A stretch of 64,000 nucleotides of DNA from Polaribacter sp. ALD11 (GTDB lineage Bacteria > Bacteroidota > Bacteroidia > Flavobacteriales > Flavobacteriaceae): the NCBI RefSeq assembly GCF_002831685.1, contig NZ_CP025119.1, positions 593,001-657,000 on the forward strand. The letters are read 5' to 3'. Of the stretch, positions 1 to 10,435 are shown in pieces. The notes under the pieces were generated by a model. That model did no database searches and was not told the origin of the DNA. It saw only the letters and a program-made list of their open reading frames with translations. Every line of letters starts with the position of its first letter. The stretch's first letter is position 1. A program made the position numbers and the translations under genes.

Positions 1-1
1 A

Positions 2-400
2 CCAATTAGAGAAGCTATTTTAAGAGGCGCAACAGAAATTGATGCCATTATTTTAGAAACTGAGGTTACACAGATTAACAGATTGCCAGCTACAAATCCG
101 TTTTCTTTATTGTTTGATGTGTTCGATTTTATGTTAACACATGTAGAAAGACATAATATTACTATTGGTAAATTAGCGGCTTCGAATAAAGATATTAAAC
201 TAAATTTATATTATACACCAACTGTTTTAACAACAAATTCTTTGGTTTTTGATCAGAAATTAATGAAAAAATGGTGGAAGTCTGGTTTTAATTATGCGAA
301 ATCTAAAGACGAAGAAAAAATGAGTGAGTTTAGACCAGATGTTCTTACCGACCAAGAAATGGAAGATTCTGCGGAAGATGTAGAAAACTTAAACATTTAA
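2..400 (+). CDS. C-terminal part of a patatin-like phospholipase (5' end outside the window)
   Basis: The reading frame is open from base 2 to the TAA at 398-400, so only the last 132 residues are present and the start lies upstream. The first residues (PIREAILRGATEIDAIILET) resemble the segment of patatin-like lipases in which a Pro-rich loop is followed by an alternating hydrophobic strand, after the catalytic Asp-Gly-Gly. The catalytic Ser and Asp are not in the window. The tail is acidic and probably disordered. The DUF72 gene follows after 15 bp on the same strand. The family call rests on a short stretch and is tentative; another alpha/beta lipase-like protein is possible. Confidence 0.5.
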   Translation, partial: PIREAILRGATEIDAIILETEVTQINRLPATNPFSLLFDVFDFMLTHVERHNITIGKLAASNKDIKLNLYYTPTVLTTNSLVFDQKLMKKWWKSGFNYAKSKDEEKMSEFRPDVLTDQEMEDSAEDVENLNI

Positions 401-415
401 GAACGTACTAATACT

Positions 416-1321
416 ATGAAATTCGGAAAAGTAGCGCATCCTGAAAATATTGATTTTACCTTACCCAACACAAACTCAAATACATTTAAAGTTTTAAGTG
501 CTTATCAAAAACCAGAAAAACCAACCGTTTTTGTTGGTTGTGCAAAATGGAATCGTGCAGATTTAAAAGGGTTTTACCCAAGAGGAACCAAAGACGAGTT
601 AGTATATTATTCAAATCAGTTTAATGCTATCGAATTGAACGCCACTTTTTATAGAAATTTCCCTGCGCAACAATTTGAAAAATGGCACGCTAAAACTCCT
701 GCTAATTTTAAATTTTTCCCAAAACTAGGGCAGGAAATTAGTCATTGGAAACGCTTGAATGGAGTAGCAGAAATTACCAATTCTTATATTGATCATTTTA
801 GCAACCTGCAAGAAAAATTAGGAACTATATTTTTACAGTTACACACTAATTTTGGGACTAAGAATTTTAATTTGCTTCAAAATTTTATCGAAAGTTGGCC
901 TAAAAATCTTCCTTTGGCTGTAGAAGTACGGCACAAAGATTGGTTTTCTGATGCATTGATTGCAAATGATTTTTGTTTATTACTAGAAGAAAATAACATT
1001 GCAAATGTTTTGGTAGATACTGCTGGTAGAAGAGATATGCTGCACATGAGATTGACCAATAATGAAGCTTTTATTAGGTATGTTGGCGCAAATCACCCGA
1101 CAGATTATGATAGGTTAGATGATTGGATTTTAAAGCTAAAAGATTGGACAGATGCTGGTTTACAAAACATTAATTTCTTTATTCATCAGAATTTAGAAGA
1201 AGCATCACCTTTATTAGCTGCCTATTTTATTAAAAATCTAAATGCTGAGTTTGGTTTAGATTTGAAAATTCCGAATGAAAAAGAGGCAGATTCTTCTAAC
1301 GGACAAATGAGTTTGTTGTAA
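416..1321 (+). CDS. DUF72 (YecE-type) TIM-barrel protein
   Basis: The product has 301 residues, a normal length for DUF72. The N-terminal core holds the family pattern VGCAKWNR...FYPRG, then NAIELNATFYR and TPANFKFFPKLGQEISHW (about residues 40-120), and later VEVRHKDWF. DUF72 proteins are cytoplasmic TIM barrels related to phosphate-binding enzymes; no reaction is established. The gene starts at ATG 416, just after the patatin-like gene, and is probably cotranscribed with it. It ends at 1321, a few bases before the 3' end of the convergent tracrRNA gene. Confidence 0.88.
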   Translation: MKFGKVAHPENIDFTLPNTNSNTFKVLSAYQKPEKPTVFVGCAKWNRADLKGFYPRGTKDELVYYSNQFNAIELNATFYRNFPAQQFEKWHAKTPANFKFFPKLGQEISHWKRLNGVAEITNSYIDHFSNLQEKLGTIFLQLHTNFGTKNFNLLQNFIESWPKNLPLAVEVRHKDWFSDALIANDFCLLLEENNIANVLVDTAGRRDMLHMRLTNNEAFIRYVGANHPTDYDRLDDWILKLKDWTDAGLQNINFFIHQNLEEASPLLAAYFIKNLNAEFGLDLKIPNEKEADSSNGQMSLL

Positions 1322-1344
1322 TTTTTTCTTGACTTAAAAATTTA

Positions 1345-1437
1345 AGAAAGAGAAAGCGACATCATAATTTCTATGATGCCGCTTTAAATGTTTTCACAAC
1401 GGAATAATCCTTATTGTGAATTGATTTCAAATTGTTC
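1345..1437 (-). ncRNA. tracrRNA of the type II-C CRISPR system
   Basis: On the minus strand, 1435-1414 is an antirepeat. Its complement is identical over 22 nt to the 5' part of the CRISPR repeat read as GTTGTGAATTGATTTC... After the antirepeat come two hairpins. One is TTCACAA/TTGTGAA around 1394-1420, and the other is a strong terminator-like stem (AAGCGGCATCATA with TATGATGTCGCTT, 1353-1385) followed by U-rich sequence and a small CTTAAA/TTTAAG palindrome (1333-1346). A perfect Bacteroidota -7 box lies just upstream. This is the layout of a tracrRNA: antirepeat, nexus-like stem, terminal stem. Ends are estimates; the 3' end could reach about 1330. It is divergent from cas9 and convergent with the DUF72 gene. 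Confidence 0.88.
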
Positions 1438-1439
1438 TA

Positions 1440-1447
1440 CAAATATA
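1440..1447 (-). promoter_or_regulatory. -7 box of the tracrRNA promoter
   Basis: On the minus strand these bases read TATATTTG, an exact match to the Bacteroidota -7 element TAnnTTTG. The predicted start point, 5-8 bases further on, falls just before the antirepeat. No clear TTG is found 19-21 bases upstream, so the -33 element is weak or absent. Confidence 0.6.
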
Positions 1448-1536
1448 TATTAAATAAAATAAACTTTTTTACGGGTTTCCATAATCTTTAACTATTCTTT
1501 TATTTTATATTTAGAAAATATAATAAATTATTGAAT

Positions 1537-4500
1537 ATGAAAAAGATTTTAGGTTTAGATTTAGGAACTACATCAATTGGTTGGGCTATAGTTAATGAAG
1601 CTGAAACTACAAATGAAAACTCAGAAATTATAAAATTAGGTGTTCGTGTGAATCCGCTAACTGTAGATGAACAAACTAATTTTGAGAAGGGAAGACCTAT
1701 TACTACAAATGCAGATAGAACTTTAAAAAGAGGTGCAAGGAGAAATTTACAACGTTTTAAACTTCGTAGAGAAAACCTTATTGAGATTTTAACGAAATCT
1801 AAAATAATTTCAAAAAATACAGCTTTAACAGAAGTTGGAGAATCTACAACGCATCAAACTTTAAGTTTGCGTGCAAAATCGGCTTCAGAAAAAATTGAAA
1901 TAGAAGAATTTGCTCGCGTTTTATTAGCTATAAATAAAAAACGAGGCTATAAAAGTAGTAGAAAAGCTAAAAATGAAGAAGAAGGTACTTTAATTGATGG
2001 AATGGCGATTGCTAAAGAATTGTATGACAATAATCTTACAGTTGGACAATATATCTATAATTTATTAGAAAAAGGAAAGAAATTTATTCCTGATTTTTAT
2101 AGGTCTGATTTAAAAATAGAATTTGACAAAGTTTGGAATTTTCAAAAGCAGTTTTATTCAGATATTTTAGATGATGAATTGTATCAGAAGTTAGAAGATC
2201 AAGGACAGCAAAACTCTAGAAAACGTTTTTTAGCTATCAAAGGAATTTATACCGCTGAAAATAAAGGCAAAAGAGATAAAACAAAAAAACAACATTATAA
2301 ATGGAGAAGTGAAGCAATTTCTAAACAACTAAAGATTGAAGAAGTTGCTTATGTTTTGGTTGAAATTAACAACAACCTAAATAATTCTAGTGGTTATTTA
2401 GGTGCAATTAGTGATAGAAGTAAAGAACTATACTTTAATAACGAAACTGTTGGGCAGAATTTATACAGTCAAATAAAAGAAAACAAACATACTTCTTTAA
2501 GAAATCAAGTTTTTTATAGACAAGATTATTTAGATGAATTTGAGAAAATTTGGGAAACACAAGCAGAATTTCATCAAGAATTAACATCAGAATTGAAAGA
2601 AGAAATTCGTGATATAGTTATCTTTTATCAACGTAAGCTAAAATCTCAAAAACATTTAATATCTAATTGTCAGTTTGAGAAATACCATAAAGCAGTGCCT
2701 AAGTCTTCTCTTCTTTTTCAAGAATCTAAAATATGGGCTATTTTAAATATTCTAGAATTTGAGAACAAGGAAACAAAAGAAAAACAAATTTTAGGAGACG
2801 AAATTAGGCAAGAATTATTTGATGAATTAAATATCTCTAAAAAATTATCTGAAAAAGAGCTGTTAAAATTTGTGGGTTTGAGTAATAAAGTATGGAAATC
2901 TAATTTTCCTGAAGGTATTGAAGGCAATAAAACAAATGAAAAACTGTATGAAGTATATCATAAAATAGCAGAGAATGAAGGTTATGGAGAAAATTGGGAT
3001 AAAAAAACAGCTTCCGAAATTAAAGAGGAATTAAAAGCAGTTTTCTCATCAATTGGAGTACAATCAGAGATTCTATATTTTGACACTAATTTAGATGGAA
3101 ATGATTTTGACAAACAAAAGAGTTATCAATTTTGGCATTTATTATATTCTGCTCAAGATGATGATAAAATTTCTCAAGAAGATAAAATTATATACGGCAA
3201 TTCTAATGTTTCATTAAAAAAGAAACTTCATTTTAAATATGGTTTTCAACCAGTGTATGCTAATATGTTAGCAAATGTTTCTTTGCAACAAGATTATGGA
3301 GGCTTGTCTGCAAGAGCAATAAAAAAAATAATACCTTTTTTGGCTGAAGGACACAACTATCCTGAAGCTTGTAAATTAGCGAAATACAATCATTCTAATT
3401 CATTAACAAGGGAAGAACAGGGAAATAGAATTTTAAAAGATAAATTAGAATTATTACAAAAAAACAGTTTACGGAATCCTGTTGTAGAAAAAATTCTAAA
3501 TCAAATGATAAATGTCATCAATCAAATTGTTGATGAATATGGAAAACCTGATGAAATTAGAATAGAACTGGCTCGAGAGTTGAAAAAATCAGCAAAAGAA
3601 AGAGCAAGTGCAACTGAATATATTAATAAAGCTACTTTAGATAATGAGAAAGTTAGAACAATTTTAAAAACAGAATTTAAGATTAAAAACCCTACAAGGA
3701 ATGATGTTGTTCGTTATAAGTTATATAAAGAGCTAGAAAATAATGGTTATAGAACTTTATTTACTGACACATATATTCCTGCAGAAAAACTATTTTCAAA
3801 AGAAATAGATATTGAGCATATAATCCCGAAAGCAAAGTTATTTGATGATTCTTTTTCAAACAAAACGCTAGCTTTTAGAAATGTAAATTTAGCAAAAGCA
3901 GATTCTTTAGCAATAGATTTCATTTCTAATACATATAATTCAGGTTTAGAAGACTACAAACAACGTGTTGAAAGTCTATATAAATCTGGAAGTATAAAAA
4001 CAGGGAAATATAAAAAATTATTACTTTCAGAAAAAGATTTACCTGATGGATTTATAGATAGAGATTTAAGGAATAGCCAATATATTGCAAAAAAAGCAAA
4101 ACAACTTTTAGAAGAAGTATTTAGAAAAGTAACTCCAACAATAGGAAACATTACTGACAAATTAAGAGAGGATTGGGACCTAATAAATGTAATGAAAGAA
4201 TTAAACCTTCCAAAATATAAAGCACTAGGTTTAACAAAATGGGAAGAACGTAAATACGATAAAAAAGTTGAACAAATTATTGATTGGACAAAAAGAAACG
4301 ACCACAGACATCATGCAATGGATGCTTTGACAGTCGCTTTTACAAAGATTAGTCATATTCAATATTTGAATAATTTAGCAGCAATAAACAGTAGTTTTAA
4401 AGATAAAAAGAACCTTGATAAAAGTTATTTACTCGGAATTAAAGAAAAAGTAACAAAAATATATAAAGACAAGAAAGGAAGAAGAAAAAGAAAATTTACA

Positions 4501-5694
4501 CCACCTTCAGAAAATTTTAGAGCTGAAGCTAAAGAACATATAGAAAATATTTTAATTTCCTTTAAAGCAAAAAATAAAGTAGTCACCAAAAACAAGAATA
4601 AAACAAAAATAGGAGGAAAGGATAACTATTTAATTAAGCAACAGTTGACACCAAGAGGTCAATTACATAAAGAAACTATTTATGGTAGAATAAAAGAAGA
4701 TATAATAAAAGTTGAAAAAGTAAATGCAAAATTTACAAGAGAAAAAATACTTGAAGTAACAAGACCAGCATATAGAGAAGCTCTTTTAAAACGTTTAGAG
4801 GAGTTTAATGATGATGCTAAAAAAGCTTTTTCGGGTAATAATACATTGTTAAAAAATCCTCTCTACACAGATTCTGATAAATTAGTACCAGAACAAGTAA
4901 AAACAAAAACTCAAAATTATATTTACACGATTAGAAAAGAAGTTAATCCTGATAATTTCAGTAATCTAAAATCACTTCAAAAAGTAATTGATGTTGGTGT
5001 AAGAAGAATTTTAGAGAAAAGATTAGAAGATTTTAAAGGTAAAGCAAAAGAAGCTTTTTCCGATTTAGATAAAAAACCTATTTGGCTAAATAGAGAAAAA
5101 GGAATATCAATCAAAAGAGTTTTAATTAGTGGAATTAAAAATGCAGAAAACTTACACGTTAAAAAAGACCATTTTGGGAATGATATTTTAGATGAAAAAG
5201 GTAAAGAACAAAAAAGTGATTTTGTTAGCACTGGAAACAATCATCATGTTGCAATTTATAAAGATAAAAATGATAAGCTTCAAGAAAAAGTTGTTTCTTT
5301 TTATGAGGCTGTGGCAAGAGTAAATGCTAATTTAACAATTATAGATAAAGAATATAATTCTAATATTGGTTGGCTGTTTTTATTTACTATGAAACAGAAT
5401 GAAATGTTTCTTTTTCCTTCAAAAGAATTTAATCCGTTAGAAACGGATTTACTAAATGAAAATAATAATAATTTAATAAGTAAACATTTGTTTCGTGTTC
5501 AAAAAATAGCAACTAAAAACTATATGTTTAGTCATCATTTAGAGACTCAAGTTGTTGGTAGTGAGTCTTTGAAGAATAAAAAACAACTTTCGGAAGTTAC
5601 TTACCGCTCAGTTAGAAGTACAGAGCCTTTAAGAAATATTATTAAAATTAGAATAAACCATATTGGTAAAATAGTTCATGTAGGAGAATATTAA
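1537..5694 (+). CDS. cas9: Cas9 RNA-guided DNA endonuclease, type II-C
   Basis: The protein has 1385 residues from ATG 1537; a TTG two codons upstream is less likely. All nuclease motifs are intact. RuvC-I is LGLDLGTTSIGWAIV with Asp8, and an Arg-rich bridge helix spans about 61-80. RuvC-II is IRIELARE with Glu677. The HNH core is DIEHIIP with His761 and Asn784, and RuvC-III is HHAMD with His926 and Asp929. It is expected to cut DNA on both strands when loaded with crRNA and tracrRNA. It belongs to the large Bacteroidota II-C Cas9s (about 1400 aa). Two similar segments (about 1080-1099 and 1157-1175, KRLEEF...AKKAFS and KRLEDF...AKEAFS) lie in the C-terminal WED/PAM-interacting part. A weak -7-like TATATTTA at 1506-1513 may be its promoter. 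cas1 follows after 11 bp. Confidence 0.97.
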   Translation: MKKILGLDLGTTSIGWAIVNEAETTNENSEIIKLGVRVNPLTVDEQTNFEKGRPITTNADRTLKRGARRNLQRFKLRRENLIEILTKSKIISKNTALTEVGESTTHQTLSLRAKSASEKIEIEEFARVLLAINKKRGYKSSRKAKNEEEGTLIDGMAIAKELYDNNLTVGQYIYNLLEKGKKFIPDFYRSDLKIEFDKVWNFQKQFYSDILDDELYQKLEDQGQQNSRKRFLAIKGIYTAENKGKRDKTKKQHYKWRSEAISKQLKIEEVAYVLVEINNNLNNSSGYLGAISDRSKELYFNNETVGQNLYSQIKENKHTSLRNQVFYRQDYLDEFEKIWETQAEFHQELTSELKEEIRDIVIFYQRKLKSQKHLISNCQFEKYHKAVPKSSLLFQESKIWAILNILEFENKETKEKQILGDEIRQELFDELNISKKLSEKELLKFVGLSNKVWKSNFPEGIEGNKTNEKLYEVYHKIAENEGYGENWDKKTASEIKEELKAVFSSIGVQSEILYFDTNLDGNDFDKQKSYQFWHLLYSAQDDDKISQEDKIIYGNSNVSLKKKLHFKYGFQPVYANMLANVSLQQDYGGLSARAIKKIIPFLAEGHNYPEACKLAKYNHSNSLTREEQGNRILKDKLELLQKNSLRNPVVEKILNQMINVINQIVDEYGKPDEIRIELARELKKSAKERASATEYINKATLDNEKVRTILKTEFKIKNPTRNDVVRYKLYKELENNGYRTLFTDTYIPAEKLFSKEIDIEHIIPKAKLFDDSFSNKTLAFRNVNLAKADSLAIDFISNTYNSGLEDYKQRVESLYKSGSIKTGKYKKLLLSEKDLPDGFIDRDLRNSQYIAKKAKQLLEEVFRKVTPTIGNITDKLREDWDLINVMKELNLPKYKALGLTKWEERKYDKKVEQIIDWTKRNDHRHHAMDALTVAFTKISHIQYLNNLAAINSSFKDKKNLDKSYLLGIKEKVTKIYKDKKGRRKRKFTPPSENFRAEAKEHIENILISFKAKNKVVTKNKNKTKIGGKDNYLIKQQLTPRGQLHKETIYGRIKEDIIKVEKVNAKFTREKILEVTRPAYREALLKRLEEFNDDAKKAFSGNNTLLKNPLYTDSDKLVPEQVKTKTQNYIYTIRKEVNPDNFSNLKSLQKVIDVGVRRILEKRLEDFKGKAKEAFSDLDKKPIWLNREKGISIKRVLISGIKNAENLHVKKDHFGNDILDEKGKEQKSDFVSTGNNHHVAIYKDKNDKLQEKVVSFYEAVARVNANLTIIDKEYNSNIGWLFLFTMKQNEMFLFPSKEFNPLETDLLNENNNNLISKHLFRVQKIATKNYMFSHHLETQVVGSESLKNKKQLSEVTYRSVRSTEPLRNIIKIRINHIGKIVHVGEY

Positions 5695-5705
5695 AAAAGG
5701 ACGCT

Positions 5706-6593
5706 ATGATAAAAAGAACCATTTATATTGGAAATCCATCCTATTTAAAATTAAAGCAAAAGCAACTCGTAGTACAAGAACCAGAAACCAAAGAAATTAA
5801 AGGAACAGTGCCCATAGAAGATATTGCTTTGCTAATGTTAGATCATTACCAAATAACAATTTCTAATCAACTTTTAATTAAATTACAAGGAAATAATGTG
5901 GCTGTAGTTAGTTGCGATGAACATCATTTGCCTTTTGGTATGATGTTGCCATTGTATGGTCATTCAGAATATTCTGAGAGGATTAAATATCAATTAGCAG
6001 CATCAGAACCTTTGAAAAAACAACTTTGGAAACAAACCGTTGAACAAAAAAAAGAAAATCAAAAAGCATTATTAAATTTAAATAACAAAGTTTCAGAACC
6101 TTTAGCCGAATATAAATTAAACGTAAAAAGCGGAGATACTTCCAATAGGGAAGGAATGGCAGCTCAATTTTATTGGAAACACTTGTTTGAAAATTTTTCT
6201 AGAGAACGTTTTGGGTCGGAACCAAATAATTTACTGAATTTTGGATATGCTGTTTTAAGGAGTATTGTTGCTAGAGCTTTGGTAAGTAGTGGATTGTTAC
6301 CCGTTTTAGGGATTTTTCATAGAAATAAATACAATGCGTATTGTTTGGCAGATGATATTATGGAACCTTACAGGCCTTTTGTAGACAAATTAGTTTATAA
6401 TTATGTGATGCGTAACTATAATCATGAGTTGAATAAAGAGGCAAAAGCACATATATTAACAATTGCCACGCAAGATGTTTTTATTGACGGACTTATTAGA
6501 CCTTTATTTGTTGCTGTTACCACAACAACATCAAGTTTGTACAAATGCTTTACAGGAGAGTTGAGGCACATAAAATACCCTGAATTAGATTAA
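5706..6593 (+). CDS. cas1: Cas1 spacer integrase, type II
   Basis: The protein has 295 residues, the usual length for type II Cas1. The metal-binding triad is present as Glu149 (REGMAAQFYWKHLF), His205 (GIFHRNKYNAYCLADD) and Glu220 (DIMEPYRPFVD). Cas1 with Cas2 integrates new spacers into the array. The gene starts 11 bp after cas9 and its TAA abuts the ATG of cas2, so cas9-cas1-cas2 is one operon. No csn2 or cas4 is present, which places the locus in subtype II-C. Confidence 0.97.
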   Translation: MIKRTIYIGNPSYLKLKQKQLVVQEPETKEIKGTVPIEDIALLMLDHYQITISNQLLIKLQGNNVAVVSCDEHHLPFGMMLPLYGHSEYSERIKYQLAASEPLKKQLWKQTVEQKKENQKALLNLNNKVSEPLAEYKLNVKSGDTSNREGMAAQFYWKHLFENFSRERFGSEPNNLLNFGYAVLRSIVARALVSSGLLPVLGIFHRNKYNAYCLADDIMEPYRPFVDKLVYNYVMRNYNHELNKEAKAHILTIATQDVFIDGLIRPLFVAVTTTTSSLYKCFTGELRHIKYPELD

Positions 6594-6932
<339 letters not shown>

Positions 6933-6997
6933 AGTAGGATTTAAAAAGTATTGGTAAAATAAATTTATTCACTTCAAAAAATAGGTTTTTCTAATTC

Positions 6998-7043
6998 AAA
7001 AAAGGAATCCCAAAGTATTGATTTTACTCAACATTTTGGGATT
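6998..7043 (-). terminator. Rho-independent terminator closing the CRISPR array transcript
   Basis: The arms AATCCCAAA (7006-7014) and TTTGGGATT (7035-7043) pair perfectly over 9 bp. On the minus strand the stem is followed by CCTTTTTT (complement of 6998-7005). The U tract exists only in the minus direction, so it stops transcription leaving the array towards cas2 and not the cas operon. The first repeat begins 4 bp away. Confidence 0.7.
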
Positions 7044-7046
7044 GAC

Positions 7047-10000
7047 CTTGTGATTGCTCACGTAAAAATACAATTTGAAATCAATTCACAACACAGATGC
7101 AGAAGGAATCGTTAGATTGGTACTTGTGATTGCTCACGTAAAAATACAATTTGAAATCAATTCACAACGATCAACAGGTAATCAAACTGCAAAGTTAACT
7201 TGTGATTGCTCACGTAAAAATACAATTTGAAATCAATTCACAACGATATGGAACTCCATATTCTACTCAATTCACTTGTGATTGCTCACGTAAAAATACA
7301 ATTTGAAATCAATTCACAACTTAGTTAGACTTATGCATTTTGAGTCTGCACTTGTGATTGCTCACGTAAAAATACAATTTGAAATCAATTCACAACATAG
7401 AAGTATTCATTAAAAATAATAGAATTCTTGTGATTGCTCACGTAAAAATACAATTTGAAATCAATTCACAACTATTAGAAACAATGGACGTAGTTGACGC
7501 TTCTTGTGATTGCTCACGTAAAAATACAATTTGAAATCAATTCACAACGCAACACTGCAAGCAGAAGCTAGGATTAAACTTGTGATTGCTCACGTAAAAA
7601 TACAATTTGAAATCAATTCACAACAAAAGAGTAAAAACACTTGAATCTTTAGAACTTGTGATTGCTCACGTAAAAATACAATTTGAAATCAATTCACAAC
7701 CCCTGATGCAAGCATTCGAATTTATCAGGACTTGTGATTGCTCACGTAAAAATACAATTTGAAATCAATTCACAACATCTCTAAGCTTAATTGTTTCTTT
7801 TATTTCCTTGTGATTGCTCACGTAAAAATACAATTTGAAATCAATTCACAACGCAATATGCATGAAGGTGACGATGAAGAAGCTTGTGATTGCTCACGTA
7901 AAAATACAATTTGAAATCAATTCACAACGATCAACAGGTAATCAAACTGCAAAGTTAACTTGTGATTGCTCACGTAAAAATACAATTTGAAATCAATTCA
8001 CAACAAGATGGATTCTGGGCGAGATGTGCTCACACTTGTGATTGCTCACGTAAAAATACAATTTGAAATCAATTCACAACGGTAAATCTATAAATCTTGG
8101 AGTATCTCCACTTGTGATTGCTCACGTAAAAATACAATTTGAAATCAATTCACAACGTAGCGGGTAAGTATTTGTTATCTCATAATCTTGTGATTGCTCA
8201 CGTAAAAATACAATTTGAAATCAATTCACAACATATGACCCCTGGCATTACCATCACCTTTACTTGTGATTGCTCACGTAAAAATACAATTTGAAATCAA
8301 TTCACAACGGCGGAACGTTGGGCTCGTTTTGGTGTTGACTTGTGATTGCTCACGTAAAAATACAATTTGAAATCAATTCACAACAAAGGAGCAGGAGAAG
8401 ATGCCGGTGGTTTTCTTGTGATTGCTCACGTAAAAATACAATTTGAAATCAATTCACAACACCAATGCCAGAACTGCTCAAAAAGCATTTCTTGTGATTG
8501 CTCACGTAAAAATACAATTTGAAATCAATTCACAACAAGTTTAAAGGAATATATATTCCATCTTTCTTGTGATTGCTCACGTAAAAATACAATTTGAAAT
8601 CAATTCACAACATGGGAGATAAAAGGAGTTGAAAATCGTTCCTTGTGATTGCTCACGTAAAAATACAATTTGAAATCAATTCACAACGTTTTTTTGTTTG
8701 TAGCAACACCTTTAGTTCTTGTGATTGCTCACGTAAAAATACAATTTGAAATCAATTCACAACTATCCCTGCATCTTTAGATATTAACCCTATCTTGTGA
8801 TTGCTCACGTAAAAATACAATTTGAAATCAATTCACAACTTATTAGAGTTAATGATAAAAAATTAACAGCTTGTGATTGCTCACGTAAAAATACAATTTG
8901 AAATCAATTCACAACGGTACGAACCAAAAGTAAACAAGGACATAACTTGTGATTGCTCACGTAAAAATACAATTTGAAATCAATTCACAACGGAATATTT
9001 TCACTTTGCGTCTACTTTAAACTTGTGATTGCTCACGTAAAAATACAATTTGAAATCAATTCACAACTGTTATATTGTTAAGTTGCTATAATGTCAGCTT
9101 GTGATTGCTCACGTAAAAATACAATTTGAAATCAATTCACAACAGTTTGAAGAAATACCAAAATATTTATATGCTTGTGATTGCTCACGTAAAAATACAA
9201 TTTGAAATCAATTCACAACAAATACTTGTCAACCCCTTGAGGAGATGTCCTTGTGATTGCTCACGTAAAAATACAATTTGAAATCAATTCACAACACCTA
9301 TAAAATAACTATCCATTGAAGATAACTTGTGATTGCTCACGTAAAAATACAATTTGAAATCAATTCACAACGACAACCGCAGAAATGCAAGACGTAATAG
9401 CCTTGTGATTGCTCACGTAAAAATACAATTTGAAATCAATTCACAACGTATATACCACCATTTAAAACTTTCCATTTCTTGTGATTGCTCACGTAAAAAT
9501 ACAATTTGAAATCAATTCACAACAATGAGTTATTTTCTTTAAACAGTGTTGTTCTTGTGATTGCTCACGTAAAAATACAATTTGAAATCAATTCACAACA
9601 ATACGTCTTTATTTAAAGAAGATTCAGAACTTGTGATTGCTCACGTAAAAATACAATTTGAAATCAATTCACAACAATCTTCTACCTGTAAATTCAAAAG
9701 AAAAACTTGTGATTGCTCACGTAAAAATACAATTTGAAATCAATTCACAACAGATTTAACAGAAACCCAATTGTTTTTAAACTTGTGATTGCTCACGTAA
9801 AAATACAATTTGAAATCAATTCACAACTCTTTGAAGTATAATTAAAAACAAATATTACTTGTGATTGCTCACGTAAAAATACAATTTGAAATCAATTCAC
9901 AACTATTTAAAGGCTTACCAGTAGCGTCTGTAACTTGTGATTGCTCACGTAAAAATACAATTTGAAATCAATTCACAACTACGATGAAGTTCATAAGAGT

Positions 10001-10435
10001 AATATGTCTCTTGTGATTGCTCACGTAAAAATACAATTTGAAATCAATTCACAACTCTACTGTTGTTGATGTTAATGGTGTTAAACTTGTGATTGCTCAC
10101 GTAAAAATACAATTTGAAATCAATTCACAACCCATTTCGCTGCTTCTGTTTTACCCGAAACCTTGTGATTGCTCACGTAAAAATACAATTTGAAATCAAT
10201 TCACAACTAACGCAATTCTAACAAATTTTTTAATGCACTTGTGATTGCTCACGTAAAAATACAATTTGAAATCAATTCACAACAAATTCATCATCTCCAG
10301 AAGAAACAATTGTCTTGTGATTGCTCACGTAAAAATACAATTTGAAATCAATTCACAACTTATGTAGGGTTATTACTTTCTGCATCTTTCTTGTGATTGC
10401 TCACGTAAAAATACAATTTGAAATCAATTTTTAAT
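7047..10435 (-). CRISPR. Type II-C CRISPR array, 45 repeats and 44 spacers
   Basis: A 46-bp repeat (plus strand starts CTTGTGATTGCTCACG and ends TCAATTCACAAC) recurs 45 times with a 76-bp period. Spacers are 30 bp, except spacer 20 (8537-8565), which is 29 bp. Complementarity to the tracrRNA antirepeat shows that crRNAs are made from the minus strand, where the repeat starts GTTGTGAATTGATTTC. All repeats are identical except the last on the right (10390-10435), whose outer six bases TCACAAC-side are replaced by TTTAAT-like sequence. Spacers 2 (7169-7198) and 12 (7929-7958) are identical. Repeat ends form a TTGTGA/TCACAA inverted repeat. No spacer was seen to match another part of this window by eye. 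Confidence 0.98.

Noticed and set aside
1506..1513. TATATTTA as a firm cas9 promoter
   Set aside because: The last base is A instead of G and there is no TTG at the right distance; mentioned only as a weak candidate in the cas9 entry.
7047..10435. Plus-strand promoter in the repeat (TACAATTTG)
   Set aside because: It resembles TAnnTTTG but has one base too many, and plus-strand transcripts could not pair with the tracrRNA.
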